Part shown: piece after piece, positions 26,852-35,061 of the stretch
How positions within the stretch are numbered: position 1 is the stretch's first letter
Layout: each line of letters starts with the position of its first letter
Source: Virgibacillus sp. MSJ-26
Lineage (GTDB): Bacteria; Bacillota; Bacilli; Bacillales; Amphibacillaceae
Assembly: GCF_018918075.1 (NCBI RefSeq)
Contig: NZ_JAHLPW010000021.1
Location: 1 to 60,089, forward strand
Reading direction: 5' to 3'
DNA length: 60,089 nt
Notes under the pieces: generated by a model
What the model saw: the letters and a program-made list of their open reading frames with translations, nothing else
What the model was told of the DNA's origin: nothing
Database searches by the model: none
Program-made: the position numbers and the translations under genes

Positions 26852-26895
26852 GTATAGCCATTCTGTGCTTTTAAGCAGAATGGCTATACCTTTTT
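26852..26895. terminator. bidirectional terminator between MFS and Uma2 genes
   Basis: A perfect 14-bp inverted repeat, GTATAGCCATTCTG (26852-26865) with CAGAATGGCTATAC (26876-26889). It is followed by TTTTT on the plus strand and by TTTTCCTTTC on the minus strand, so it serves both convergent genes. Confidence 0.85.
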
Positions 26896-26935
26896 AGTGT
26901 TTATTTTGGTGTGAATATGTTCTTTGGGAGGGGTC

Positions 26936-27502
26936 TCATTCCTGAAAAAGTTGGGCTGCATCCACTTTAAAATTAGATAAAACCTTTGATGTTACGATAC
27001 CCTTTTCCCTGACATTGTCGCTCTGTTCATATTCTGCTTTTTCATTTAAAGCATATATCATAATTGTGTTTAATAGCGGGTTCACAATCCAGTATTCTTT
27101 TACCCCGTATTGCATATACAAGTTCAGTTTCGTAATGAGATCATGTGCTTGATTGGATGGACTGATAATTTCAATGATTAAAGTCGGCACCCCATTATAC
27201 TGTTGCGCATCAAGGCGACTTTTGTCACAGATAACTGACAAATCAGGGATAACTACTTTTTCTCCAGGGATTTCTTCATTACTAAGTTTCACATCAAACG
27301 GTGCTGAGAAGACTTCACAATCTGCGTTTTCTAGGAGGTTAAATAACTTTGCAGATAACCGCATAGATATGCGCTGATGCATTGTGGAAGGCGAAGGTGA
27401 CATAAAAACGATGCCATCAATATATTCAAGGAGTTGATCTGTCTCTTCGCGCATTTGGTAAAATTCCTGTAACGTTACAAGTTCTTCGCTTGGCAGGCTC
27501 AT
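26936..27502 (-). CDS. Uma2-family (DUF820) PD-(D/E)xK nuclease-like protein
   Basis: A 188-residue protein of the Uma2 family, a restriction-endonuclease-like fold of unclear biological role. The core shows PSPSTMHQRI near residue 33, VVIPDLSVICD (the Asp of the motif) near 88, and LIIEIISPSNQAHDLITKLNLYMQYGVKEYWIVNP near 103-137 in consecutive pieces, which carries the ExxSPS...K...Y signature. ATG at 27502 is preferred, with AAAGGG 11 nt upstream; GTG at 27511 would leave almost no spacing. The 20-bp repeat array lies directly upstream. Cyanobacteria carry many copies of this family; here it is single. Confidence 0.85.
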   Translation of the reverse strand: MSLPSEELVTLQEFYQMREETDQLLEYIDGIVFMSPSPSTMHQRISMRLSAKLFNLLENADCEVFSAPFDVKLSNEEIPGEKVVIPDLSVICDKSRLDAQQYNGVPTLIIEIISPSNQAHDLITKLNLYMQYGVKEYWIVNPLLNTIMIYALNEKAEYEQSDNVREKGIVTSKVLSNFKVDAAQLFQE

Positions 27503-27580
27503 TTTGTTCACATCCCTTTTATTTAATTGTATAGTATTATCTGTTATTTGAAAAGTTTCGCTTGGTTTTCGTATTTGGGA

Positions 27581-27735
27581 TGAAGGGCTATAGAGATATA
27601 TAAAGGGCTATAAACTCGTATGAAGAAGCTATAGAAAAATTAACGGGCTATAGACTTGCATGAAAGGCTATAGAAAAATTTAAAGGGCTATAACCCCACA
27701 TGAAAGGTTATAGAATTTTCATAGCGGGTACCACT
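27581..27735. repeat. 20-bp periodic array A (GCTATA units)
   Basis: GCTATA or GTTATA recurs at 27587, 27607, 27628, 27647, 27667, 27687 and 27707, that is every 19-21 bp, seven times. Between them two filler types alternate: one containing ATGAA and one containing TAAAGG or TAACGG, giving a 40-bp higher period. It is non-coding, since 20 is not a multiple of 3 and stops abound. It lies between the terminator of the sialic acid symporter gene and the Uma2 gene. Confidence 0.85.
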
Positions 27736-27772
27736 AATTTTTTCTCAAATAATTTCAGTGAGAGAGGTAAGA

Positions 27773-27816
27773 AAAAAACGCACACTACCTCACTAAACAG
27801 GTGTGTGCGTTTTTTT
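27773..27816. terminator. terminator of the sialic acid symporter gene
   Basis: AACGCACAC (27778-27786) pairs with GTGTGCGTT (27803-27811), with T runs on both sides (TTTTTTT on the plus strand after 27809; rc of 27773-27779 on the minus strand). It lies 5 nt from the symporter stop. Confidence 0.8.
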
Positions 27817-27820
27817 AAGT

Positions 27821-29329
27821 TTATTTTGCCGGTTTTACATACTCTTCATTTTTAGTATAAATTGTTAAACCAGTGATGTTCTTATTACTGTTAGTGAAGA
27901 ACAAGCTAGCAATATATCCAAAGATAAAGGAACTAAAGAATGATACTGTACTGACAGCAAATGGCGTTAAATCGGTTGTTTGCACGAAGTAAGCTGTGAT
28001 TGCTGCAAGAACCAACCCTGTTAATACTCCTGGTGTATTGGCACGTTTTGTAAAAATACCTAATGCGAAAATACCTGCAATTGGTACACCGAATAAACCA
28101 GTAATATCTAAGAATAGATTCCAAGTTTCAGCACGGTTTGTTGCGACGAGGTACAAGGCAGCGGCTACGCCGAGTAAGCCCGCAATGATAATTGTGATTC
28201 TTGCTAGAAGAACGTCGCCTTTTCCGTGATTTTTTCCAAAGAAACGCTGTTTAAAGTCAACGACAATACAAGCTGAAATACTGTTTAGACTAGAAGAAAT
28301 TGTTGATTGACAAGCTGCGAATATAGCAGCGATCAACAGACCAGCCACCCCAACAGGTAAGCTTGTTACAATGAAGTATGGAACGACAGCTGATGTATTA
28401 AATCCTTCTGGAAGCGTACCTGCGCTAGAGTAATACATATATAGAATGGTTCCCATACCATAGAAAATCGGGATAGTGATTAAAGCTAAGACCCCGTTCG
28501 TCCATAGTGATTTATTTGTTTCCTTAATGGATGTTGTTGTTTGATAACGCTGAACAACATCTTGACTCGCTGTATATTGGTGTAGGTTATTAAAGATAGA
28601 TCCAAGGAAAATGATTGGTATGGCTGCTGAAGCGGTACCAAATTTAAAGTTATCAGCAGTGAGAAGTTTTCCTTGACTGGACGCATCTTTCACAATGGAT
28701 GCAAAACCTCCGTCAATCAAGTTAATACCCATCAACACAATGAGAAGCGCCCCGCCAAGTAAAAGAATACCTTGGATGACGTCACTCCAAATAACCCCTT
28801 CTATACCTCCAAGAAAAGTATAAATGATACATAAGATTCCAACCGCCGCGGTGATGACAATCGGGTTGATATTAGAAACCGATGTAATCGCGAGTGTTGG
28901 TAAATAAATAACAATGGCTATGCGACCAATATGAAATAGGACAAACAATAAACTACTGATCGAACGCATTGAGACGCCAAATCGTTCTTCTAAATATTCG
29001 TAAGCAGTTGTTACATTCAATTTTCTGAAAAACGGAATGTAGAAGTAAATCAAGATTGGGATAATTGCAAAAATAGCCAAGTTACCAGCAGCATATGACC
29101 AATCAGTCAGAAAGGCTTGCTCTGGCGTGGACATAAACGTGATCGCACTAAGTGTTGTTGCGTAAATGCTGAATCCTGCTGCCCAAGCTGGGATTTTACC
29201 ACTAGCCGTAAAAAACGCATCGGTGTTTTTACCTGAACGTTTCGTGAAGTAAACACCAACCGCAAGCATCGCGACTAGATAAACAGATAAAACAATCCAG
29301 TTTATCGTACCGAATCCTACTTTTTCCAT
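27821..29329 (-). CDS. sodium:solute symporter, probable sialic acid transporter
   Basis: A 502-residue SSS-family Na+ symporter with about thirteen hydrophobic helices. Family features are FFTASGKIPAWAAGFSIYATTLSAITFMSTPEQAF in the first helices and the GGIEGVIWSDVIQGILLLGGALL segment in the middle. The neighbouring genes nanA, nanK and nanE make N-acetylneuraminate the likely substrate; SSS sialic acid transporters are known in Gram-positive bacteria. ATG at 29329 is chosen because AAAGGAG lies 9 nt upstream; a TTG two codons earlier is too close to it. It is separated from nanA by a MITE-like repeat, and a cre-like site lies at 29362-29377. Confidence 0.85.
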   Translation of the reverse strand: MEKVGFGTINWIVLSVYLVAMLAVGVYFTKRSGKNTDAFFTASGKIPAWAAGFSIYATTLSAITFMSTPEQAFLTDWSYAAGNLAIFAIIPILIYFYIPFFRKLNVTTAYEYLEERFGVSMRSISSLLFVLFHIGRIAIVIYLPTLAITSVSNINPIVITAAVGILCIIYTFLGGIEGVIWSDVIQGILLLGGALLIVLMGINLIDGGFASIVKDASSQGKLLTADNFKFGTASAAIPIIFLGSIFNNLHQYTASQDVVQRYQTTTSIKETNKSLWTNGVLALITIPIFYGMGTILYMYYSSAGTLPEGFNTSAVVPYFIVTSLPVGVAGLLIAAIFAACQSTISSSLNSISACIVVDFKQRFFGKNHGKGDVLLARITIIIAGLLGVAAALYLVATNRAETWNLFLDITGLFGVPIAGIFALGIFTKRANTPGVLTGLVLAAITAYFVQTTDLTPFAVSTVSFFSSFIFGYIASLFFTNSNKNITGLTIYTKNEEYVKPAK

Positions 29330-29361
29330 AATCAACCACTCCTTTTAACTAGACTTATAGT

Positions 29362-29377
29362 TTTAAAACGTTTACAT
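29362..29377. promoter_or_regulatory. cre-like site upstream of the symporter gene
   Basis: TTTAAAACGTTTACAT matches the cre pattern WTGNNARCGNWWWCAW with one mismatch (T for the first G). It is about 33-48 bp upstream of the symporter start codon, a position suiting carbon catabolite repression by CcpA. Confidence 0.45.
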
Positions 29378-29416
29378 TATGTAACCGGAAAATGGTTACT
29401 TGGAAATAGTCACTCA

Positions 29417-29672
29417 AAGGACTTGAACATTAGTACTTAAATTAGTGTAAAAATGAACGTTTCAAAGTATATTTCTAACCACCTATTCAAGTCAGCGGAG
29501 GAAAATACGTAGACTCCAGTGGGAGTTGAGGCCTAGATGAGACCCCGAAATGCGTAGCATTCGGAGGCTCATCAGCCGCCCACGGAAAGCGAAGTATTTT
29601 TCCGAAGCGAATAGCGCTTACTTGAGATAATTTGACATTTAATAACTAATACTTTGTTTTGTCCCGGCTCCT
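29417..29672. repeat. MITE-like repeat, long copy
   Basis: This non-coding block has a right half (AAGTATTTTTCCGAAGCGAATA...AATACTTTGTTTTGTCCC in parts) that recurs at 54042-54115, and a left flank (TTAGTACTTAAATTAGTGTAAAA) related to 54008-54030. The core holds inverted segments: GCGGAGGAAAATAC near 29495 against GTATTTTTCCGAAGC near 29604, and GATGAG against CTCATC. The core text is of a type common in Bacillaceae intergenic regions. It sits between nanA and the symporter gene. Confidence 0.7.
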
Positions 29673-29703
29673 TTGGGCTTAAAAATACTTTGAATTATTC
29701 TAC

Positions 29704-30573
29704 TTACAAATTAAAATCTTCTACAAGTTTTTTAACTTCGCCAATTTTGTCTGGATCAAAACCACTCATCGGCTTTTTACATGTACCAGCATCAATACCT
29801 TTTTGATTCAAGATCTCTTTTAAGGTTTGGTAGAGTCCTAGATTAAGAATTTGCTCAATTAAATCATTAGTTGTGTGCTGAACTTCGTATGCTTCTGTCA
29901 CTTTACCTTGTTCAACAAGTGACATAATTTCTTTGGCACGTTTACCGTTGACGTTAAACGTACTACCGATGGCACCGTCAACACCTGAAATAAGTCCATA
30001 AATAAGCATTTCGTCAAATCCTGAGAAAATCAACTTATCTGGGAAACGTTTTCTTAGTCTTTCAAGCGTGAAGAAATTGCCATCAGTATACTTGACGCCG
30101 ATGATTTTTTCATTTTGGAAAAGTTCATCGAATTGAGACATATCGATGGTGACACCTGTTAAGGCAGGAATCGCATAAATAATCATATTATTATTTGTTT
30201 CTTCAATAATCGTTTCATAGTAAGACTTGATTTCTGGGAAACTGAATTGATAGTAGAACGGTGTGACCGCTGATAAACTATCGTAACCAAGTTCTGTTGC
30301 GTAGTTACCAAGTTCAACAGCCTCATCAAGATTCACTGATCCAACTTGAGCGATTAATTTAACTCTGCCATTATTTTCTTCTTGAACGATACGAAAGATG
30401 GTTTTCTTTTGTTCAGTTGATAGCATGAAGTTTTCGCCGGAGCTTCCATTGACATATAAACCATCCACCTGTTGTTTTTCAATATTTTGATTGACAATTT
30501 CACGTAAACCTTGTTCTTTTATTTGGCCATTTTCGTCATATGGAACGAGTAATGCTGAATATAAGCCTTTCAT
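29704..30573 (-). CDS. nanA: N-acetylneuraminate lyase
   Basis: A 289-residue class I aldolase of the DapA/NanA family that cleaves sialic acid to N-acetylmannosamine and pyruvate. The NanA-type carboxylate-binding motif GSSGENF (residues 44-50) distinguishes it from DapA, which has GTTGE. The Schiff-base lysine is in [10 protein letters not shown] near 163, with the catalytic tyrosine in [10 protein letters not shown] near 136. ATG start with AAGGAGG upstream. It is divergent from the regulators and nanK-nanE; a palindrome at 30623-30633 lies in the shared control region. Length is normal for the family. Confidence 0.92.
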   Translation of the reverse strand: MKGLYSALLVPYDENGQIKEQGLREIVNQNIEKQQVDGLYVNGSSGENFMLSTEQKKTIFRIVQEENNGRVKLIAQVGSVNLDEAVELGNYATELGYDSLSAVTPFYYQFSFPEIKSYYETIIEETNNNMIIYAIPALTGVTIDMSQFDELFQNEKIIGVKYTDGNFFTLERLRKRFPDKLIFSGFDEMLIYGLISGVDGAIGSTFNVNGKRAKEIMSLVEQGKVTEAYEVQHTTNDLIEQILNLGLYQTLKEILNQKGIDAGTCKKPMSGFDPDKIGEVKKLVEDFNL

Positions 30574-30622
30574 TAAAGTTTCCTCCTTGATGTTGCTTCC
30601 TGTATTTTAAAAAGTTATAATA

Positions 30623-30633
30623 TGGTCAGACCA
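30623..30633. promoter_or_regulatory. GntR-type palindromic operator in the nan control region
   Basis: TGGTC-A-GACCA is a perfect 5-bp inverted repeat typical in form of FadR-subfamily GntR operators. It lies directly upstream of an AT-rich -10-like box (TATTAT or TATAAC on the minus strand, rc of 30614-30622) for nanA. One of the two adjacent GntR regulators is the probable ligand. Confidence 0.55.
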
Positions 30634-30805
30634 ATTTTCATTTGCACCTTAATCATAAAACCGTTTTCTTTAATTGTCAACTGATTTTTGTAAGAGGTTT
30701 CAAATAAAAGACTTATAGGTGAATGTTATATTGAATTCCTATCTTCTGGCGTGGCTGACTATGGTAGAATATAAATAGCTTAATAACGGTAAAGAGGTGT
30801 TTTTA

Positions 30806-31501
30806 ATGCTTATGCAAAAAGAATCGTTAGTTGATATTGCCATTGCCCGGATTAAACAACATATCGTTGAAAATGAATACAAACCTGGTGACAGGTATCT
30901 TTCTGAAAAAGAACTGACCGAGAATTTGCAGGTGAGTCGGACGGTCATTCGAGAAGCGTTGATTTCACTACAATCAATCGGCCTGTTGACGATTAAGCGT
31001 GGCGGTGGCATCTATATTAATAATCAAAACTTCGATGCAATTAAACAAATTTTACAACATCATTATGATACGCACGGCGTCAAAATAAAAGAACTCATCG
31101 AAATCCGTCAGATTATTGAACTGGGAGCCATTCGGTTAATTATTGAGAAAAATACTTCTGTTGATTTGGAGTTATTGCGCGAAATTAATCAAGCTTATCA
31201 CGAAGCAATTGTGAATGATCAAGATACCCGTGAAACGGATCGGAATTTTCATCAGCAACTGATGAGAGCGACTGAAAACGAAACATACTATAATTTTAGT
31301 GAAATTATTAATGATTATTTTTCTATGACCAAAATTAATTTAATTCAAAATAAAGATGCCATGTTGAAGTCTGTTAAGGAACATGATGAGTTGATTGACA
31401 GACTTCAAGAACGCGATTTGACAAAGGCTCAAGATGTGATGATAAGACATATGCAGCCAATCAATGCTTACATTAATCAGTTAGAGGGATGCCAATCATG
31501 A
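30806..31501 (+). CDS. GntR/FadR-family regulator 1 of the sialic acid locus
   Basis: A 231-residue transcription factor with an N-terminal winged helix (YKPGDRYLSEKELTENLQVSRTVIREAL, residues 25-53) and a C-terminal all-helical FCD sensor domain (EIRQIIELGAIRLI, with FHQQLMRATEN carrying a metal-site histidine). ATG at 30806 follows GAGG by 8 nt. It is the first gene of the plus-strand nan operon, divergent from nanA. A NanR-like role as repressor responding to a sialic acid pathway intermediate is inferred. The stop overlaps the start of a second GntR gene. Confidence 0.88.
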   Translation: MLMQKESLVDIAIARIKQHIVENEYKPGDRYLSEKELTENLQVSRTVIREALISLQSIGLLTIKRGGGIYINNQNFDAIKQILQHHYDTHGVKIKELIEIRQIIELGAIRLIIEKNTSVDLELLREINQAYHEAIVNDQDTRETDRNFHQQLMRATENETYYNFSEIINDYFSMTKINLIQNKDAMLKSVKEHDELIDRLQERDLTKAQDVMIRHMQPINAYINQLEGCQS

Positions 31502-32169
31502 AACCGATTCAAGCAACTGAAAGAATGTCCTTAAAGCAACAAGTCATACAGGCAGTTAAACAGTATATTGTTGATGAAGCATTGAAGGCTGGCGATAAAA
31601 TACCGACGGAACGAAAATTAGCTGAGATGTTCGGAGTTAGTAGGTCCGTCATTCGTGAAGCGATGAGTTATTTGGAAAACACTGGCGTTATTCGCGTTCG
31701 CCAAGGGCAGGGTGCCTTTTTAAATGAATCAAATATCGATAAATTGTTAGATAATTTCTTTTTCCTTTGGCAAGTTAATAAAGGAGACATTCGGGAAATA
31801 TTAGGTCTCAGGTTAATTTTTGAATCGAGCGCGATTGATGATATCGTCTCGGAAAACAACCAGCCTGCTATTGAAAAATTAAGACAAATTGTTGAAGAAA
31901 ACTTACTCGCAAAGACGCTGACTGAATTTCGCAATGCGGATATTGCTTTTCATAAAGAATTGTTACAGGCAACGAATAATCAGTTATTCAGTCAATTAAC
32001 AAACGTTATCACCAGTTATTTCTTTCAAATTGAACATATTGAACTGACATTGGATGAATATAAAGCACTGACGAATGAACATATGCAAATCGTGGAAGCT
32101 TTGGAAAAACAAGATGCAAGCGAAGCGAAAGCAGTATTAGCGCGTCATATCAAGCAAGCTAAAGCGTAG
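31498..32169 (+). CDS. GntR/FadR-family regulator 2 of the sialic acid locus
   Basis: A 223-residue paralogue of regulator 1: winged helix LKAGDKIPTERKLAEMFGVSRSVIREAM (residues 29-56), then an FCD domain with GLRLIFESSAID and the histidine-containing FHKELLQATNN. The start at 31498 overlaps the preceding stop by 4 bp (ATGA) and has GAGGG about 9 nt upstream. Two FCD regulators in direct overlap suggest either a hetero-oligomer or two inputs on one operon. Which one binds the TGGTCAGACCA site is unknown. Nine nucleotides after its stop come the first possible nanK starts. Confidence 0.88.
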   Translation: MKPIQATERMSLKQQVIQAVKQYIVDEALKAGDKIPTERKLAEMFGVSRSVIREAMSYLENTGVIRVRQGQGAFLNESNIDKLLDNFFFLWQVNKGDIREILGLRLIFESSAIDDIVSENNQPAIEKLRQIVEENLLAKTLTEFRNADIAFHKELLQATNNQLFSQLTNVITSYFFQIEHIELTLDEYKALTNEHMQIVEALEKQDASEAKAVLARHIKQAKA

Positions 32170-32183
32170 GAAGGTAGATGCTC

Positions 32184-33047
32184 ATGACTTATTTATCTAT
32201 TGATATTGGCGGCACATATATTAAATATGCTTTACTGGATGACAAGGTAAATTTAAGTCATCACGGAAAAGTTCGTACGCCGGTCAATCAAAACAATGCG
32301 ATTGTTTCTGAAGTAAAATTGATTATCATGAAATTTAAAGATCAATTTGCAGTGGATGGCGTGGGGATCAGCACGGCTGGTATCGTTGATCATGAAAGAG
32401 GCGAAATCATTTACGCTGGACCAACCATTCAGGATTACAAAGGTACTAATTTTAAGAACATGTTGGCTGATACCAACTTACCGATTCATGTGGAAAATGA
32501 TGTCAATTCCGCTTTATTAGGAGAACGCTGGAAAGGGGCAGGTAGAGACAGTGAAAACTTTTTCTGTATCACCCTTGGAACTGGGATTGGCGGTGCTTAC
32601 TATCATAACGGATTAGTCAGCGGTTCCCATCTGCAGGCAAATTCGGTCGGTTATCTATTATATGATTCAGCGACAGGCACAACTTACGAACAACGTGCCT
32701 CGACTTCTGCTTTGAATAAAAAGATTTTGGAACAGCTGGGGAGAGAGTGGTCAACACAAGAGGTGTTCCACCAGGCAAAAGCAGGTGACGAAACGTGCTT
32801 AGATATTATTCATACCTGGGGACGAGAGGTTGCAGCTGGACTAGCGCAAATTATTTTACTTCAAGACCCTGAAAAAATCATTATCGGCGGGGGCGTGTCT
32901 CAACAAGGAGACTTTTTAATAGAAATTATCCGTAAACATGTGGAAGAATTTTTACCTGACTCATTTATAAAAACGGAGATTAAGGTTGCTGAATTATATA
33001 ATCATGCTGCGTTATACGGAGCAGTTTATCCTTTTTTTAAGAAATAA
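32184..33047 (+). CDS. nanK: ROK-family kinase, probable N-acetylmannosamine kinase
   Basis: A 287-residue ROK kinase that would phosphorylate N-acetylmannosamine from the NanA reaction. It has [11 protein letters not shown] at the N terminus, the catalytic END motif ([18 protein letters not shown]) and LGTGIGG. The usual ROK zinc cluster (CxCGxxGCxE) is absent: where it should be, the sequence reads [21 protein letters not shown], with no cysteine and without the preceding ELGH. This zinc-free form is known among some Gram-positive ROK kinases. ATG at 32184 suits the AAGGTAG site better than ATG 32178. It is followed by nanE. Confidence 0.83.
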   Translation: MTYLSIDIGGTYIKYALLDDKVNLSHHGKVRTPVNQNNAIVSEVKLIIMKFKDQFAVDGVGISTAGIVDHERGEIIYAGPTIQDYKGTNFKNMLADTNLPIHVENDVNSALLGERWKGAGRDSENFFCITLGTGIGGAYYHNGLVSGSHLQANSVGYLLYDSATGTTYEQRASTSALNKKILEQLGREWSTQEVFHQAKAGDETCLDIIHTWGREVAAGLAQIILLQDPEKIIIGGGVSQQGDFLIEIIRKHVEEFLPDSFIKTEIKVAELYNHAALYGAVYPFFKK

Positions 33048-33094
33048 GACTAGACTTAAGAACGTCAATCAATGATAGAACGAGGAGTGGTTGT

Positions 33095-33763
33095 ATGTTA
33101 TTACCAAACGATTTAATTGTATCTTGCCAGGCATTAGAGGATGAACCACTACATTCTTCCTTTATTATGGGGAAAATGGCGCTAGCCGCTAAACAAGGCG
33201 GGGCTAAAGGAATTCGTGCCAACTCAAAAGATGATATTCTCGCGATAAAACAGGAAGTCGATCTACCCATCATTGGCATTGTTAAACGAGATTATTCCAA
33301 CTCAAGGGTGTATATTACTGCCACGACAAAAGAAATTGACGAATTAATCGAAAGTGGCTGTGAGGTCATTGCGATGGACGCAACAGCAAGCGCACGTCCA
33401 GAAAAGCCCCTCAGCGAACTCGTCAACTATGTGCGCGAACAAGCACCAAATGTTGAGTTGATGGCAGATATTGCAACAATCCAAGAAGCAGTAAAAGCAG
33501 AGGAATTAGGATTTGATTATATCGGAACAACACTACACGGCTATACTGAAGATACAAAAGGGGAAAAGTTATTTGAAAATGACTTTCAATTTCTAAAAGA
33601 CGTGGTGAAAACGGTCAATGCTCCAGTCATTGCGGAGGGAAATATCCAAACTCCAGACATGCTTGCTCGCGCTTTTGAATTAGGCGTACATGCAGTCGTA
33701 GTAGGTGGTGCCATTACTAGACCAAAACAAATTACTGAACGTTTCGCTAGTCAAATCAAATAA
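33095..33763 (+). CDS. nanE: N-acetylmannosamine-6-phosphate 2-epimerase
   Basis: A 222-residue TIM-barrel epimerase converting ManNAc-6-P to GlcNAc-6-P. Family features are [16 protein letters not shown] at the start, [11 protein letters not shown], the catalytic lysine in IIGIVKRDY near residue 60, [12 protein letters not shown], and the phosphate-binding C-terminal [19 protein letters not shown] start with GAGGAG upstream. It ends the plus-strand nan operon and is followed by a strong terminator. Genes for GlcNAc-6-P deacetylase and glucosamine-6-P deaminase are not nearby and must be elsewhere. Confidence 0.93.
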   Translation: MLLPNDLIVSCQALEDEPLHSSFIMGKMALAAKQGGAKGIRANSKDDILAIKQEVDLPIIGIVKRDYSNSRVYITATTKEIDELIESGCEVIAMDATASARPEKPLSELVNYVREQAPNVELMADIATIQEAVKAEELGFDYIGTTLHGYTEDTKGEKLFENDFQFLKDVVKTVNAPVIAEGNIQTPDMLARAFELGVHAVVVGGAITRPKQITERFASQIK

Positions 33764-33783
33764 CCGCAAAAACAGTTTTTATT

Positions 33784-33819
33784 AAAGCCAGAGAAATTCA
33801 AGTTTCTCCGGCTTTTTTT
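33784..33819 (+). terminator. terminator of the nan operon
   Basis: AAAGCC-GAGAAA pairs with TTTCTC-GGCTTT across a short loop, with one A-C mismatch, followed by T7. Confidence 0.9.
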
Positions 33820-33864
33820 ATGGAGTGGTTTAATGTTGTTAGTTTTGGTGCCGCTAATAGTAAC

Positions 33865-33955
33865 GCATAGAACGAGGTAAAGGCGCATAGAGCAGTATGG
33901 CACCGCATAGGAAGATATAACGGCGCATAGAACAGGCTGAAGACGCATAGGAGAT
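33865..33955. repeat. 20-bp periodic array B (GCATAG units)
   Basis: GCATAG occurs at 33865, 33885, 33905, 33925 and 33945, exactly every 20 bp. Fillers alternate between types, with TAACGGC before the 33925 unit and TGAAGAC before the 33945 unit, as in arrays A and C. The array begins 46 bp past the nan terminator. The rest of 33956-34177 shows no gene. Confidence 0.85.
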
Positions 33956-34177
33956 TTAACAGAATATTTAATCAAATGATGTTGAACATTTTTTAAGGGT
34001 TGAGCGAGATGGTGTAGTCAAAAGTGTCAAAGCAGACACGGTTCGTTCATTTTAAAATATAATGCAATACTTTTTAAAAAGTTCGCAGTAGGAAAATCAA
34101 TTATAAAAATCAAAAGTATAGTTACCTTGCTTTTATAGTACTTAATTATTTGATAATAAGCATATAAATGATTATAA

Positions 34178-34193
34178 TGTGAATATAATCACA
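34178..34193. promoter_or_regulatory. FNR/CRP-type binding site
   Basis: TGTGA-ATATAA-TCACA is a perfect match to the FNR/CRP palindrome TGTGA-N6-TCACA. A -10-like TTTAAT at 34217-34222 would put the site near -43 relative to transcription start, close to the -41.5 used by activators of this family in Bacillus. It lies upstream of the PAS protein gene. Confidence 0.65.
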
Positions 34194-34353
34194 AACTTTT
34201 TCCGTTATGATCAAATTTTAATGGTTAAAAGAACAAATAATCAAAAAGATAAAATGGCTATCACGAGAACTGACTATTTAAAAAATACTGATATGATCCG
34301 TTTATCTTTATATTACGTGGTTTTCGTGAAAGCGAATCAGGAGGAGTGCTGAA

Positions 34354-34935
34354 ATGAGTATAAAAGAACAAAAGATCAAACCCACTGAAGTTGAAGCGTT
34401 AATTACAGAAAATGAACGACTTACCAATGAAATAAAACGTTTGTCGAATAAAATCGCATTCTTATCCGAGCCACCCACTGATATTAAAGACCAGATGTAT
34501 ACAAAACAATTGCGTTTTGGAGAAGGATACTTGACAGCACATGAGGCGAATCATCTTCTCAATAATCTTCCACTGGAAATATCGTTTATCGATAAAAATG
34601 ATATTTTTAAATATTTTAATGAAGAATTGGAACCTTCCGAGATGATGTTTGTCCGGACATCGGACATGATTGGAGACGATGTGGGGAGGAGTCATCCCTC
34701 TAAAAGTCACGGAAAAGTGATGCCATTAGTTCGTGATTTAAAATCTGGAAAGCGCCATATTGAAAGCATGTGGTTTAAGAAAAAAGATCAATACGTTTAT
34801 GTGTCTTTCAAAGCTATTTTTGATGAAAACGGCGAATATCTGGGGATCATGGAATATGTTCAAGATATTCAACCTTTTTTTGAGTTGCCAACTGAAATGA
34901 AAGTGGGTCTTGGTAATCAGGAAGAAGGAAAGTAA
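34354..34935 (+). CDS. PAS domain protein of the DUF438-associated type
   Basis: A 193-residue cytoplasmic sensor-like protein. Residues 10-40 form a likely coiled coil (EALITENERLTNEIKRLSNKI in pieces). The rest is a PAS_10 domain as found at the C terminus of DUF438 proteins: LLNNLPLEISFIDKNDIFKYFNEE, a conserved RSHPSKSHGKVMPLV segment with the family histidine, then YVYVSFKAIFDENGEYLGIMEYVQDI. The hemerythrin-like part of full-length DUF438 proteins is missing, so this is a stand-alone PAS. ATG start with AGGAGGAG upstream. The FNR-type site before it suggests a link to oxygen limitation or redox sensing. Ligand unknown. Confidence 0.82.
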   Translation: MSIKEQKIKPTEVEALITENERLTNEIKRLSNKIAFLSEPPTDIKDQMYTKQLRFGEGYLTAHEANHLLNNLPLEISFIDKNDIFKYFNEELEPSEMMFVRTSDMIGDDVGRSHPSKSHGKVMPLVRDLKSGKRHIESMWFKKKDQYVYVSFKAIFDENGEYLGIMEYVQDIQPFFELPTEMKVGLGNQEEGK

Positions 34936-35061
34936 AGTTATTGTAATTTAATTTTACGGTCTTGCTTCTCATTTATTGTTACGTAAATACTTTTAAAATC
35001 TTAATATGTGTAAAATTTTACTCAGGAGATATTTCAGTCTATTTTCCTAGATGAAAAAGAG

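Noticed and set aside
29417..29672. GC-containing block between nanA and the symporter considered as a small RNA gene or riboswitch
   Set aside because: Half of it recurs near 54 kb with inverted GGGACA ends, which fits a dispersed repeat better; no known riboswitch core is visible.
33751..33975. Minus-strand 74-codon frame across array B
   Set aside because: It is formed by the repeat units and the terminator; the 20-bp period shifts frame from unit to unit, so no repeated protein pattern results and there is no ribosome site.
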